A stretch of 11,613 nt of DNA, from contig JAGADS010000186.1 in NCBI GenBank assembly GCA_017613485.1, positions 1 to 11,613 of the forward strand, given 5' to 3'. The position numbers and the translations under genes are program-made. The DNA comes from Treponema sp. GTDB lineage: Bacteria; Spirochaetota; Spirochaetia; Treponematales; Treponemataceae. The stretch's first letter is position 1; each line of letters opens with the position of its first letter. A model generated the notes under the pieces. The model searched no databases and had not been told where the DNA came from. It was given only the letters and a program-made list of their open reading frames with translations. Shown here in pieces: positions 1 through 6,614 of the stretch.

Positions 1-254
1 CGATTCAGTATCAGGCACTGGGCTCAAAACTAAGGGCAAGGGGAATTTCAGTTGAAGTTTTCCCGGACACGCTCAAGATGAACAGGCAGTATGCGGTTAC
101 CGAAAGCAAGGGCATGAAATGGGGTCTTCTTATGAGCAAGGAACAGTCAGACTCAGGTAAATGCACACTGAAGAATCTTAAGACAAGGGAACAGTTTCAG
201 GATATAACGCAGGAAGAAGCTGCTGAGAAAATCTTGAAATCAACTAATCCTTAA
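1..254 (+). CDS. hisS: Histidine--tRNA ligase, C-terminal end (5' truncated by window)
   Basis: The reading frame enters from the left edge (first full codon at 3) and ends with TAA at 252-254, giving 83 residues. They match the end of the anticodon-binding domain of class II histidyl-tRNA synthetase: a helix (ALGSKLRARGISVEVF), then a lysine-rich stretch (KMNRQYAVTESKGMKWGLL), then the strand pair around CTLKNLKTREQ, which in this family is usually written TVTLKDLKTGEQ or similar. The catalytic domain lies outside the window. The gene ends tail to tail with the minus-strand lipoprotein gene, overlapping it by 11 bp, and no separate terminator is visible between them. Identification rests only on this domain, so another class IIa anticodon-binding protein (for example a HisZ-like paralogue) is not fully excluded. 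Confidence 0.8.
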   Translation, partial: IQYQALGSKLRARGISVEVFPDTLKMNRQYAVTESKGMKWGLLMSKEQSDSGKCTLKNLKTREQFQDITQEEAAEKILKSTNP

Positions 255-624
255 GAAGCGTGGCCTCTCTTTCTGCCTTGAGCTTGTTGTTGTAGATCAT
301 CACAACGTTTGCCTCAAGCCATCCGGGCTCAAACTTGTACCAGGTGTCACTTCTTTTTGAGGAGCCTTTTCCTGTTGTAACGGTGGTCTTTCCCTTTACC
401 TCAAATATTTCACCTCGGCGTGCATGAGAGACGACTGTTTCATCAAAGCCGGGGTTTTCCTTGAATGCCACATAAGGATCCTGAACAACAGCCCATTCAA
501 CTCCGGGAACAAGGGATGCCTGATTAAGGCTTGCGTTATCTATGACTTTCTTTTTTGAGCATGAAGAAAACAGACAAAGAAATGCAATTAAAAATGCAAC
601 GGAAGAGAATTTCCTAAAAAACAT
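244..624 (-). CDS. Small lipoprotein with SH3-like domain
   Basis: A predicted lipoprotein of 126 aa. The signal peptide begins MFFRK, continues with a hydrophobic run, and ends in an FSSC lipobox with the lipidated Cys at residue 22, followed by SKKK. The mature part resembles a bacterial SH3-like fold: a VEWAVVQDPYVAFKENP start, a mid-section DTWYKF, and the closing GWLEANVVMIYNNKLKAEREA, which looks like the GW..V.vYsnK.qAe pattern of Treponema SH3 proteins. The ATG at 622-624 is chosen over the one at 637-639 because it follows AAGGGG with 6 nt spacing, lies 1 nt after the nudix stop codon, and gives a normal signal peptide. It is the last gene of the 1525-244 cluster. Its ligand is unknown; a periplasmic or cell-wall binding role is inference only. 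Confidence 0.8.
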   Translation of the reverse strand: MFFRKFSSVAFLIAFLCLFSSCSKKKVIDNASLNQASLVPGVEWAVVQDPYVAFKENPGFDETVVSHARRGEIFEVKGKTTVTTGKGSSKRSDTWYKFEPGWLEANVVMIYNNKLKAEREATLLKD

Positions 625-625
625 A

Positions 626-1039
626 TCAAGCCCCTTCATTCAAAACAAATGAACGCACGGAAGGATAAATGAGTTTATCGCTGTCCACGAAATCCAGACC
701 TTGAATTGAATCAATGTCTGCCCACATATATTCAGTATGCTCTGTCAGGACATAGGGATTTTCATCTCCCCGGTGCGGTACCTGAATCGTATATGCATGT
801 AAATCTACTTTCTCTCCGTTATGATAAAACTCCGCGCTTGCAATCAGAGATCCTGCCACGACATCAATACCGAATTCCTCCTGGAACTCACGGATCAAGG
901 CCTCCTGATCAGTTTCCTCTCCATCAACTTTTCCACCAGGAAATTCCCAGCGTCCACCCATCTGTCCTGTAGGATTCCTGTGGGCTATAAGAACTTTCCT
1001 TCCGTAATGGGCAATTCCTGCAATAGAAACCTTTGACAT
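626..1039 (-). CDS. MutT-type Nudix hydrolase (probable 8-oxo-dGTP diphosphatase-like)
   Basis: A 137 aa Nudix hydrolase. The complete Nudix box GX5EX7REUXEEXGU is present at residues 36-58 (Gly36, Glu42, Arg50-Glu51, Glu54-Glu55, Gly57-Ile58); the glutamates bind the divalent metal. The WEFPGGK lead-in and the short length are typical of MutT proteins that hydrolyse oxidised dGTP, but related Nudix enzymes with other nucleotide substrates share these features, so the substrate is inferred. The protein is cytosolic with no signal sequence. The start ATG has AGGAG 6 nt upstream, and that Shine-Dalgarno overlaps the TAG stop of the preceding membrane protein gene (gap 9 bp), which shows co-transcription and probable translational coupling. 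Confidence 0.9.
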   Translation of the reverse strand: MSKVSIAGIAHYGRKVLIAHRNPTGQMGGRWEFPGGKVDGEETDQEALIREFQEEFGIDVVAGSLIASAEFYHNGEKVDLHAYTIQVPHRGDENPYVLTEHTEYMWADIDSIQGLDFVDSDKLIYPSVRSFVLNEGA

Positions 1040-1048
1040 CTCTTACTC

Positions 1049-1525
1049 CTACAAAAGCAATGCACCTGGGAATACAAAATGCAGGATTGCAGCCACAATG
1101 CAGAAAACCCCGATATACTTGCGTGAATCAATGAAAACAGCCTTTATATTGTCCGCAAGCTCAAAATCATCAGAACTTGTAGAAACCGCATAATACTCAA
1201 GCAAAATTGATGCACCACCGGCAAGTCCGGCAATTGCAGGAAGAAGATCTCCGATGACAGGAATTCCCTCATATACAGAAAGCACTTTCATGAGGCCAAC
1301 GACAACGGCTATGATTCCCACAATGAGTCTGAATGATTTTTTATTCAGGAGATTGCAGTCTAAGCTTATTTCTTTTTTTTCTTTGCTGGTTTTTCTTCTT
1401 GAAGATTTTTTTTCGGCAGGTACTGGTAGATTTTCAGCCTGTTCCTTTGTAAAGTCAATTCCGTACATAAGTACCAAGGCAGTTATCACATTCATTACCA
1501 CAGAAAGACAATAAAACTGTTCCAT
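1049..1525 (-). CDS. Conserved-type four-helix membrane protein, unknown function
   Basis: A 158 aa integral membrane protein that I do not recognise. There are four hydrophobic segments: near residues 3-22 (CLSVVMNVITALVLMYG), then about 69-90, 95-120 and 135-158. A strongly basic loop (KKSSRRKTSKEKKE) lies between helices 1 and 2, presumably on the cytoplasmic side. The ATG at 1523-1525 is preferred to the one at 1550-1552: GAGGGG lies 9 nt upstream of the former, while no ribosome site precedes the latter. The gene is first in a tight three-gene set with the Nudix hydrolase and the SH3-like lipoprotein, and a 110 bp gap separates it from 1636. No enzymatic motif is visible. Confidence 0.7.
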   Translation of the reverse strand: MEQFYCLSVVMNVITALVLMYGIDFTKEQAENLPVPAEKKSSRRKTSKEKKEISLDCNLLNKKSFRLIVGIIAVVVGLMKVLSVYEGIPVIGDLLPAIAGLAGGASILLEYYAVSTSSDDFELADNIKAVFIDSRKYIGVFCIVAAILHFVFPGALLL

Positions 1526-1635
1526 AATTCGATTCCCCTCGCGCCCTGTCATAAAAAGAACAGAACCCTGCTATCAATATCGGAACAATAGTCTCCATAC
1601 CTTAAACAAAGAGTTTACGAAAGACTGGATTGCAA

Positions 1636-2250
1636 TTATTTGATTCTTTTAACCTTGTTTTTGTTGTCTATCTTGCAGGTAATCTCCTCACTCTGCCCGG
1701 CTGATTCAACCGTAACCCTTATGTTTTCAATATCCATGTCCTCCAAATCATGGTTTTCATATTCTATGACTGAAGGTATTGCGGTATCCGGCTCATTAAC
1801 CTCAACCTTATCATCGCCTATGTAAAACTCATTATTTTGGGAATTGAGCGCCACTGCACTGATGCTGATTTCCCTGGATTTTGGATTTCTCCTGTATGCC
1901 TTAGACTTTGAGGATATCCTGCATTCGGTGGTTACGACAAGAGTGTCATTGAATGACATAGCAGAAAGGTTGCAGTACACTCCGTTTACAGTTGCCTCGT
2001 TCGGCTTATTCATCAGCAGATTCAGGACAAACACAAGGCCAAAGCACATCGCCATGGCAATGAATATCATGCGGTTCATCTTTGTGCTCACAAGTACACG
2101 GAAAAGTCCCCTCTTGGGCTGGTTTTGACCTGTAGCCAGATCCCTCCACTGTTTCTTTTCCAGTTCCCTGAATTCTCCGTTCTTGTGGTGGAATACAAGC
2201 GGCTCTTCCCCGTCAGGATAACCGTCTATCATGTCCTCGCCAAAAGCCAT
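1636..2250 (-). CDS. Single-pass membrane protein with extracytoplasmic domain, unknown
   Basis: A 204 aa protein with no recognised family. The first 60 residues are polar (including the acidic DGYPDGEEPL and basic RELEKKQW) and presumably cytoplasmic. One transmembrane helix lies at about residues 61-80 (MIFIAMAMCFGLVFVLNLLM). The C-terminal 120 residues look beta-rich, with alternating polar and hydrophobic residues (TLVVTTECRISS, EISISAVAL, ENIRVTVESA), and should lie outside the membrane. No cleavable signal peptide is seen. The start ATG is preceded by GGGAGGG at 4-5 nt and lies 12 bp after the stop of the upstream lipoprotein gene, so the two are co-transcribed. A cell-envelope assembly or anchoring role would be a guess. 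Confidence 0.75.
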   Translation of the reverse strand: MAFGEDMIDGYPDGEEPLVFHHKNGEFRELEKKQWRDLATGQNQPKRGLFRVLVSTKMNRMIFIAMAMCFGLVFVLNLLMNKPNEATVNGVYCNLSAMSFNDTLVVTTECRISSKSKAYRRNPKSREISISAVALNSQNNEFYIGDDKVEVNEPDTAIPSVIEYENHDLEDMDIENIRVTVESAGQSEEITCKIDNKNKVKRIK

Positions 2251-2262
2251 ATTCCCTCCCGA

Positions 2263-3483
2263 TTATTTGCCGCCGGTAAGAACCGACTGCAGAAGATAAT
2301 CCGTCCTCCACCAGCTTATCACGGCCTTTTCAGGAAGAATCTTTAGAATCGAAAGAATGCCGCTTTTGTCCAGTGCAAATGTGTAATAGAGCATTTTGCT
2401 GCGATCCAGATCCAGATGCCCCGTAAGAATCTTCTGACCATTGGATTGAACCATCTGAATAACAAATCCTTTCTCCGTGCTCAGTATAAAGAAAAGCCAT
2501 CCTGATTCAGTTACACCCAGGAAATCGTATGGAATCTTGTATGTCGTGCTGGAGAAGTCGCTGACATTTTCCTCCTCATACGGCAAGATCGACAAAGGCT
2601 TTGCATAGCTTCCTGTTTCCACATTGAGGACATGAATCTGGCTTGAGTCATATTCAATTCCTGACTGCATGTGGCTGGACTCATCGATATGCTCTGCGTA
2701 ATAATTTACATTTACATACAAAACCCGTGAATCAGAATCTGGAATCACGTTTTCTATCTCTATGTAGGCTTTCTGGTCATCAGTGTAAGGACTTGGAACA
2801 ACATCATTGCTGATAGGTACCGTAAACAGAAGGTATCCGCTCATCGAGAACCAGTAGACAATGAATCCGGAGCCATTATGACAGACTACGACAAGCTCAT
2901 TATCCCTGGTAACATAAATATTCCTTACATAGGGGAAAGGCGTTCCTCCAGGCCCCTGCTGTCCGATATAATCAACAAATTTTCCCTCACCGTCAAAACG
3001 CAGAACAATCTGGGTTAAAACCTGTGTTTCAGTCTCATTCATCTCCTGTCTTTCCTCTGGAAGGGAATCAACGGCATAAAGATATTTTCTTCCGTCAACC
3101 GCAATCTTGCTCAATTTGTTGAACGGATACTCGATTGCCTTTCTTGTGGCATTTTCCACGGTCTCATCATCTATCGCAAATGAAGGTCTTGGAGTGACTT
3201 CCTCATTGTAGAAAAGTGTAAGAAGGTCTCCGTAGGAATTAAGCTCCATCACTTTCTTTGACTCTGCATTGGAGATATAGAAAAAACCGTCATACATAGC
3301 AAGATCAAGGTTTATGTCACCTATTCTTGCATAATCATACACATTCAGCTCATCCTCAAAATTACCGTACTCTAGGGAAAAAATCTCGGTCTCCTCAAGT
3401 GAGGCTGACTGATTCTGGGGGGAACATGAGATTAATAAAGATATCGCAAGGCCTGTAAAAAGCCATTTTATACTGTTTTTCAT
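2263..3483 (-). CDS. Lipoprotein with beta-propeller-like (NHL-type) repeats
   Basis: A predicted 406 aa lipoprotein. From the ATG at 3481-3483 the signal peptide is MKNSIKWLFTGLAISLLISC with lipidated Cys20. The longer reading frame back to 3552 (adding MYIIYRIFC...) is rejected because it runs through the predicted promoter and would bury the signal sequence. The mature part has recurring strand-turn units such as YDGFFYISNAESKKVMELNSYGD, DGRKYLYAVDS and FPYVRNIYVTRDNELVVVCH. These resemble NHL or six-bladed propeller repeats, with GQQGPGGTPFP resembling the typical G..G...G.F..P lead into an NHL blade. The likely location is an outer or inner membrane periplasmic face; the ligand is unknown. 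No good Shine-Dalgarno precedes the ATG, and the predicted promoter leaves only about 3-4 nt of leader. It is first of a two-gene unit with 1636-2250. Confidence 0.75.
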   Translation of the reverse strand: MKNSIKWLFTGLAISLLISCSPQNQSASLEETEIFSLEYGNFEDELNVYDYARIGDINLDLAMYDGFFYISNAESKKVMELNSYGDLLTLFYNEEVTPRPSFAIDDETVENATRKAIEYPFNKLSKIAVDGRKYLYAVDSLPEERQEMNETETQVLTQIVLRFDGEGKFVDYIGQQGPGGTPFPYVRNIYVTRDNELVVVCHNGSGFIVYWFSMSGYLLFTVPISNDVVPSPYTDDQKAYIEIENVIPDSDSRVLYVNVNYYAEHIDESSHMQSGIEYDSSQIHVLNVETGSYAKPLSILPYEEENVSDFSSTTYKIPYDFLGVTESGWLFFILSTEKGFVIQMVQSNGQKILTGHLDLDRSKMLYYTFALDKSGILSILKILPEKAVISWWRTDYLLQSVLTGGK

Positions 3484-3493
3484 AACAGAATAC

Positions 3494-3522
3494 AGAATAA
3501 AGAATAAAGCCCATATTGTCAA
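3494..3522 (-). promoter_or_regulatory. Sigma70-type promoter for the lipoprotein gene
   Basis: Read on the minus strand: a perfect -35 TTGACA (3517-3522), a 17 bp spacer, and -10 TATTCT (3494-3499, 4 of 6 consensus). The predicted transcription start is about 3487, only 3-4 nt before the ATG, so the message would be essentially leaderless, which fits the absence of a Shine-Dalgarno. TATTCT recurs three times at 7 bp intervals here; only the middle copy sits at 17 bp from the -35. The -35 overlaps that of the opposing secA promoter. Confidence 0.55.
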
Positions 3523-3544
3523 TGTACAAAAAATTCTATATATT
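3516..3544 (+). promoter_or_regulatory. Sigma70-type promoter for secA
   Basis: On the plus strand: -35 TTGTCA (3516-3521, 5 of 6), a 17 bp spacer, and -10 TATATT (3539-3544, 5 of 6). The predicted start is near 3551, giving a leader of about 84 nt before secA. The TTGTCAA heptamer is read as a -35 on both strands, so RNA polymerase could not readily occupy both promoters at once. Confidence 0.5.
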
Positions 3545-3552
3545 ATGTACAA
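3522..3552. repeat. Direct repeat ATGTACAA x2 in the divergent promoter region
   Basis: ATGTACAA occurs at 3522-3529 and 3545-3552, 23 bp apart centre to centre (about two helical turns). Each copy contains the palindrome TGTACA. One copy lies in the secA promoter spacer and the other lies between the secA -10 and the start point, which is where a repressor would act. No regulator is identified, and the region is AT-rich, so chance is possible. Confidence 0.35.
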
Positions 3553-3634
3553 TGGAGTGGGTTCTGATTGCCCTTTCTAAAAACAACTCAGGAGGACGGT
3601 TTCCGGCATATAGCGGGGAACTGCTCAAGTCAAT
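3551..3634 (+). promoter_or_regulatory. secA leader with displaced Shine-Dalgarno and possible hairpin
   Basis: No Shine-Dalgarno sits 5-10 nt before the secA ATG. A perfect AGGAGG occurs at 3590-3595, 39 nt upstream, with no start codon at a usable distance from it. GGTTTCC (3598-3604) can pair with GGGGAACT (3615-3622), including G-U pairs, between that site and the ATG. A TAG at 3611-3613 closes the secA frame upstream, so no longer start exists. SecA synthesis is translationally controlled in other bacteria; control here is inference. Confidence 0.35.
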
Positions 3635-6421
3635 ATGTTTGATAAAGTTTTAACATTTTTCTTCGGTTCACAGAATGACCGTGACGTAAAGGCATTAAAG
3701 CCGATTTTAGCTCAGGTTGAGGCAAAGGAGAGCTGGGCACAATCATTTAAGGATGAGGAATTCCCCAGGCAGACACAGGTTTTAAAGGATCGTCTTGCAA
3801 AAGGTGAGACTCTGGATGACATTCTTCCGGAGGCATTTGCACTTGCAAGGGAAGCTGCTTTCAGGGTGCTGGGTGAAAAGCCATATCCAGTGCAGATCAT
3901 GGGTTCGCTTGTACTGCATTCAGGACGCATCACGGAAATGAAAACCGGTGAAGGTAAAACACTTATGTGCGTTCTTGCCGCATACCTGAACTCTCTCAGC
4001 GGAAAAGGCGTTCACATTGTTACCGTAAACGATTATCTTGCTGAGCGTGACAGCCAGTGGATGGGACGTGTATATAAATTCCTTGGACAGACAGTAGGAT
4101 GCATACTTGCCAACATGGACAACGAAGCCCGCCGTGAAGCATACAAGTGCGACATTACATACGGAACGAACAATGAGCTTGGTTTCGACTATCTTCGCGA
4201 CAACATGCAGATAGACATGAACAGGAAAGTCCAGAGGGGATTCAATTTCTGTGTTGTTGACGAAATCGACTCCATCCTCATAGACGAGGCACGTACTCCT
4301 CTCATCATTTCAGGTCAGGGAGAAGACGACACCTACAAATACCATGAGGTTGACAAATACGTAAATCAGTTCACCGAGGTTGAGAAAGACCCCAAGACAA
4401 ACGACTATCCCGATGAGGTTGACATGACTCCTGAGCAGAGGGAGGCACAGCTTGGAGAATACAAGGTTGACGAAAAGAGCAAGAGGATTTCTTTCACAAA
4501 CCGCGGTATGAACAAAATCAACGACATTCTGCATCAGCACAATCTGATTGCGGCAGATACCACCGTTTTTGACGAGGAGAACTTTGAGTTCGTGCACTAC
4601 TTTACACAGGCAATCCGTGCACATGTTCTTTACCACAATGACGTTGACTATGTAGTAAAGGACGGACAGGTTCAGATTGTCGACGAATTTACAGGACGTA
4701 TTCTTGAGGGCCGCCGCTATGGTGACGGACTTCATCAGGCAATTGAGGCAAAGGAACACCTCAAGATTGCACAGAGAAACAGGACACTCGCAACAATAAC
4801 ATTCCAGAACTTCTTCCGCATGTATACAAAGCTTTCAGGCATGACGGGTACTGCCGCAACAGAAGCTGTTGAGTTCAACAAGATTTACAAGCTTGACGTA
4901 GTTGCAATTCCCACAAACAAGCCAGTTGCACGTAAAGATGAGAATGACGAGGTATACCTGAACGAGGATGACAAGTGGAGGGCAATCGTAAAGGAAGTTG
5001 ATGAATGCCACAAGAAAGGACAGCCTGTTCTTATCGGTACCGTTTCAGTTGAAAAATCTGAGCATCTTTCAGCACTTTTGACACGCCACGGAATCCGCCA
5101 CGAGGTCTTGAACGCAAAGAACCACGCAAGGGAAGCCATAATCATAGCAGAGGCTGGTGCAAAGGGAGCAGTAACTGTTGCAACCAACATGGCAGGTCGT
5201 GGTACAGACATCAAGCTCGGTGGCAGCCCGGAGATGAGGGCAAGAAAGAGAGCTGGAACAGAGGCAACACAGGAGCAGTACAATGCCGCCCTTGAGATTG
5301 AGAAGGAACAGTGGAAGAAGGACTACGAGGAAGTCAAGCAGCTTGGTGGCCTTTATGTCATAGGCTCAGAGCGTCATGAAAGCCGCCGTATCGACAATCA
5401 GCTTCGTGGACGTTCTGGACGTCAGGGTGACCCGGGACGCTCAAAGTTCTATATCTCCATGGACGATGACCTTATGAGGCTTTTCGGTGGAGAAAGGATG
5501 AAGAAAATCATGTCCTCTGTAGGAATGAAGCCAGGAGAGCCGATTGACCATCCGTGGCTCAACAAGTCAATAGAAAAGGCACAGAAAAAGGTTGAGGAGC
5601 GTAACTTTGAGATCCGTAAGAACCTCCTGGATTATGATGACGTACTCAACCAGCAGAGGAACTTTATCTATCAGCAGAGGGATTCACTTCTTGCCGATGA
5701 TGACCTGAGCACCCGCGTAATGAACAATGCAAAGGAAACTGTTGCAGAGATGTTTGAAGAATACAGGGCAAACAGGAAAAACCCGAATGCACAGAGAATG
5801 CTTACTGACAGAATACATGACACATTCGGCCAGACATTGAGCCCGGAGCAGCTTACGGAAGAAGGTCTTGAGGCTGTACTTCAGAACGACATCACACAGA
5901 AGGAAATGCTTGTCGGAAAACCGAATTTCAACATGTTCATCCGCTATCAGTATATCCAGATGATAGACAAAAAATGGCTTGACCAGCTTGAATATCTTGA
6001 CGGTCTGCGTGAGGCAGTATACCTGCGCTCATACGGAAGCAAGAACCCGCTTACAGAGTACAAGAATGACGGATTTGACCAGTTTGACGTAATGCTTGAC
6101 TCCATACGCAACTCGGTGGCAAGCAGAATATTCAAGGTAAAGGTTCAGACAAAGACAGACGAGCAGCAGAGAAGAAGACAGGTTCCCCAGATGCACATGA
6201 ACGCACAGCACGAGGAGGCACAGTCAGCGATTTCTCCGGCACAAAAGGCTCAGCAGGCATTCAACGCGCGTCAGGCACAGCAGGGAGCAGCCAATACAGG
6301 CATGAAGAGCGGAAGACAGGGACAGAGCGTAACTGTAGCACGCACAATGCCCAAGGTAGGACGCAATGATCCTTGCCCATGTGGAAGCGGAAAGAAATAC
6401 AAGAACTGCTGCGGTAGATAA
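3635..6421 (+). CDS. secA: Preprotein translocase ATPase SecA
   Basis: SecA is the cytosolic and membrane-bound ATPase that pushes unfolded preproteins through the SecYEG channel. The protein has 928 aa, slightly longer than E. coli SecA (901). Visible in order: the N-terminal lead-in [12 protein letters not shown]; Walker A MKTGEGKT (102-109); DEAD-like Walker B VVDEID (207-212) followed by [15 protein letters not shown]; the preprotein cross-linking region (about 230-370) with an acidic insertion ([15 protein letters not shown]); the second motor domain with [14 protein letters not shown] (about 517-530) and [13 protein letters not shown] (about 589-601); the scaffold helix [20 protein letters not shown]; a Gln/Ala-rich linker; and a C-terminal SEC-C zinc motif with Cys914, Cys916, Cys925 and Cys926, which binds SecB or ribosomes in other bacteria. 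All motor motifs are intact. It is monocistronic, divergent from a lipoprotein gene and convergent with signal peptidase I. Confidence 0.98.
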   Translation: MFDKVLTFFFGSQNDRDVKALKPILAQVEAKESWAQSFKDEEFPRQTQVLKDRLAKGETLDDILPEAFALAREAAFRVLGEKPYPVQIMGSLVLHSGRITEMKTGEGKTLMCVLAAYLNSLSGKGVHIVTVNDYLAERDSQWMGRVYKFLGQTVGCILANMDNEARREAYKCDITYGTNNELGFDYLRDNMQIDMNRKVQRGFNFCVVDEIDSILIDEARTPLIISGQGEDDTYKYHEVDKYVNQFTEVEKDPKTNDYPDEVDMTPEQREAQLGEYKVDEKSKRISFTNRGMNKINDILHQHNLIAADTTVFDEENFEFVHYFTQAIRAHVLYHNDVDYVVKDGQVQIVDEFTGRILEGRRYGDGLHQAIEAKEHLKIAQRNRTLATITFQNFFRMYTKLSGMTGTAATEAVEFNKIYKLDVVAIPTNKPVARKDENDEVYLNEDDKWRAIVKEVDECHKKGQPVLIGTVSVEKSEHLSALLTRHGIRHEVLNAKNHAREAIIIAEAGAKGAVTVATNMAGRGTDIKLGGSPEMRARKRAGTEATQEQYNAALEIEKEQWKKDYEEVKQLGGLYVIGSERHESRRIDNQLRGRSGRQGDPGRSKFYISMDDDLMRLFGGERMKKIMSSVGMKPGEPIDHPWLNKSIEKAQKKVEERNFEIRKNLLDYDDVLNQQRNFIYQQRDSLLADDDLSTRVMNNAKETVAEMFEEYRANRKNPNAQRMLTDRIHDTFGQTLSPEQLTEEGLEAVLQNDITQKEMLVGKPNFNMFIRYQYIQMIDKKWLDQLEYLDGLREAVYLRSYGSKNPLTEYKNDGFDQFDVMLDSIRNSVASRIFKVKVQTKTDEQQRRRQVPQMHMNAQHEEAQSAISPAQKAQQAFNARQAQQGAANTGMKSGRQGQSVTVARTMPKVGRNDPCPCGSGKKYKNCCGR

Positions 6422-6453
6422 AGGTTTATTGCTTTCTGTCCTGTTATTTTGTA

Positions 6454-6594
6454 TTGTCACACGGATTTGAAATGCCTACGGCATTTCTACTTGTAAAAAG
6501 GTTTAAAGTTTGTTGACTTAAAAACAGCATTACGTGAATAACAAACTCCAATCATTTAAAGAGATTGCGTAGCAATCTCGAATCCGTGTGACAA
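6454..6594. repeat. 141 bp foldback element with paired hairpins (MITE- or REP-pair-like)
   Basis: Two 34 bp arms, 6454-6487 and 6561-6594, are inverted copies of each other with 27 of 34 matches. The outer 14 bp are perfect: TTGTCACACGGATT against AATCCGTGTGACAA. Each arm then carries its own 8 bp stem with a 3 nt loop: GAAATGCC-TAC-GGCATTTC (6469-6487) and GAGATTGC-GTA-GCAATCTC (6561-6579). Of seven differences between arms, six form three compensated base pairs. The 73 bp core holds a further inverted pair (AGTTTGTT 6507-6514, AACAAACT 6540-6547), flanked by TTTAA and TTAAA, so the whole can fold as a cloverleaf. It fills the gap between convergent secA and the signal peptidase gene. No adjoining T-run makes it a standard terminator, and no clear target-site duplication is visible. 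Confidence 0.8.
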
Positions 6595-6614
6595 ATTACG
6601 TATTTCACCTTTTT

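Noticed and set aside
1526..1635. Possible promoter or terminator in the 110 bp gap before the four-helix membrane protein gene
   Set aside because: The best pair found is TTGATA with TATGAC at 18 bp on the minus strand, and the only stem (TAAAC/GTTTA near 1603-1617) is 5 bp. Neither is convincing, so I see nothing firm in this gap.
3484..3552. Longer N-terminus of the beta-propeller-like lipoprotein (from 3552)
   Set aside because: It runs through the predicted promoter and places a second hydrophobic stretch before a standard lipoprotein signal peptide.
4310..4759. Minus-strand open frame of 149 codons inside secA
   Set aside because: Antisense shadow of a highly conserved gene, with no family resemblance and no ribosome site of note. 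The same applies to the other frames opposite secA, the dehydrogenase and fumC.
6454..6614. The foldback element as an ordinary bidirectional terminator for secA and lepB
   Set aside because: No T-run directly follows the stem on either strand. The nearest plus-strand run (6610-6616) is 15 nt beyond the stem and lies partly in the lepB stop region. Some termination effect is still possible.
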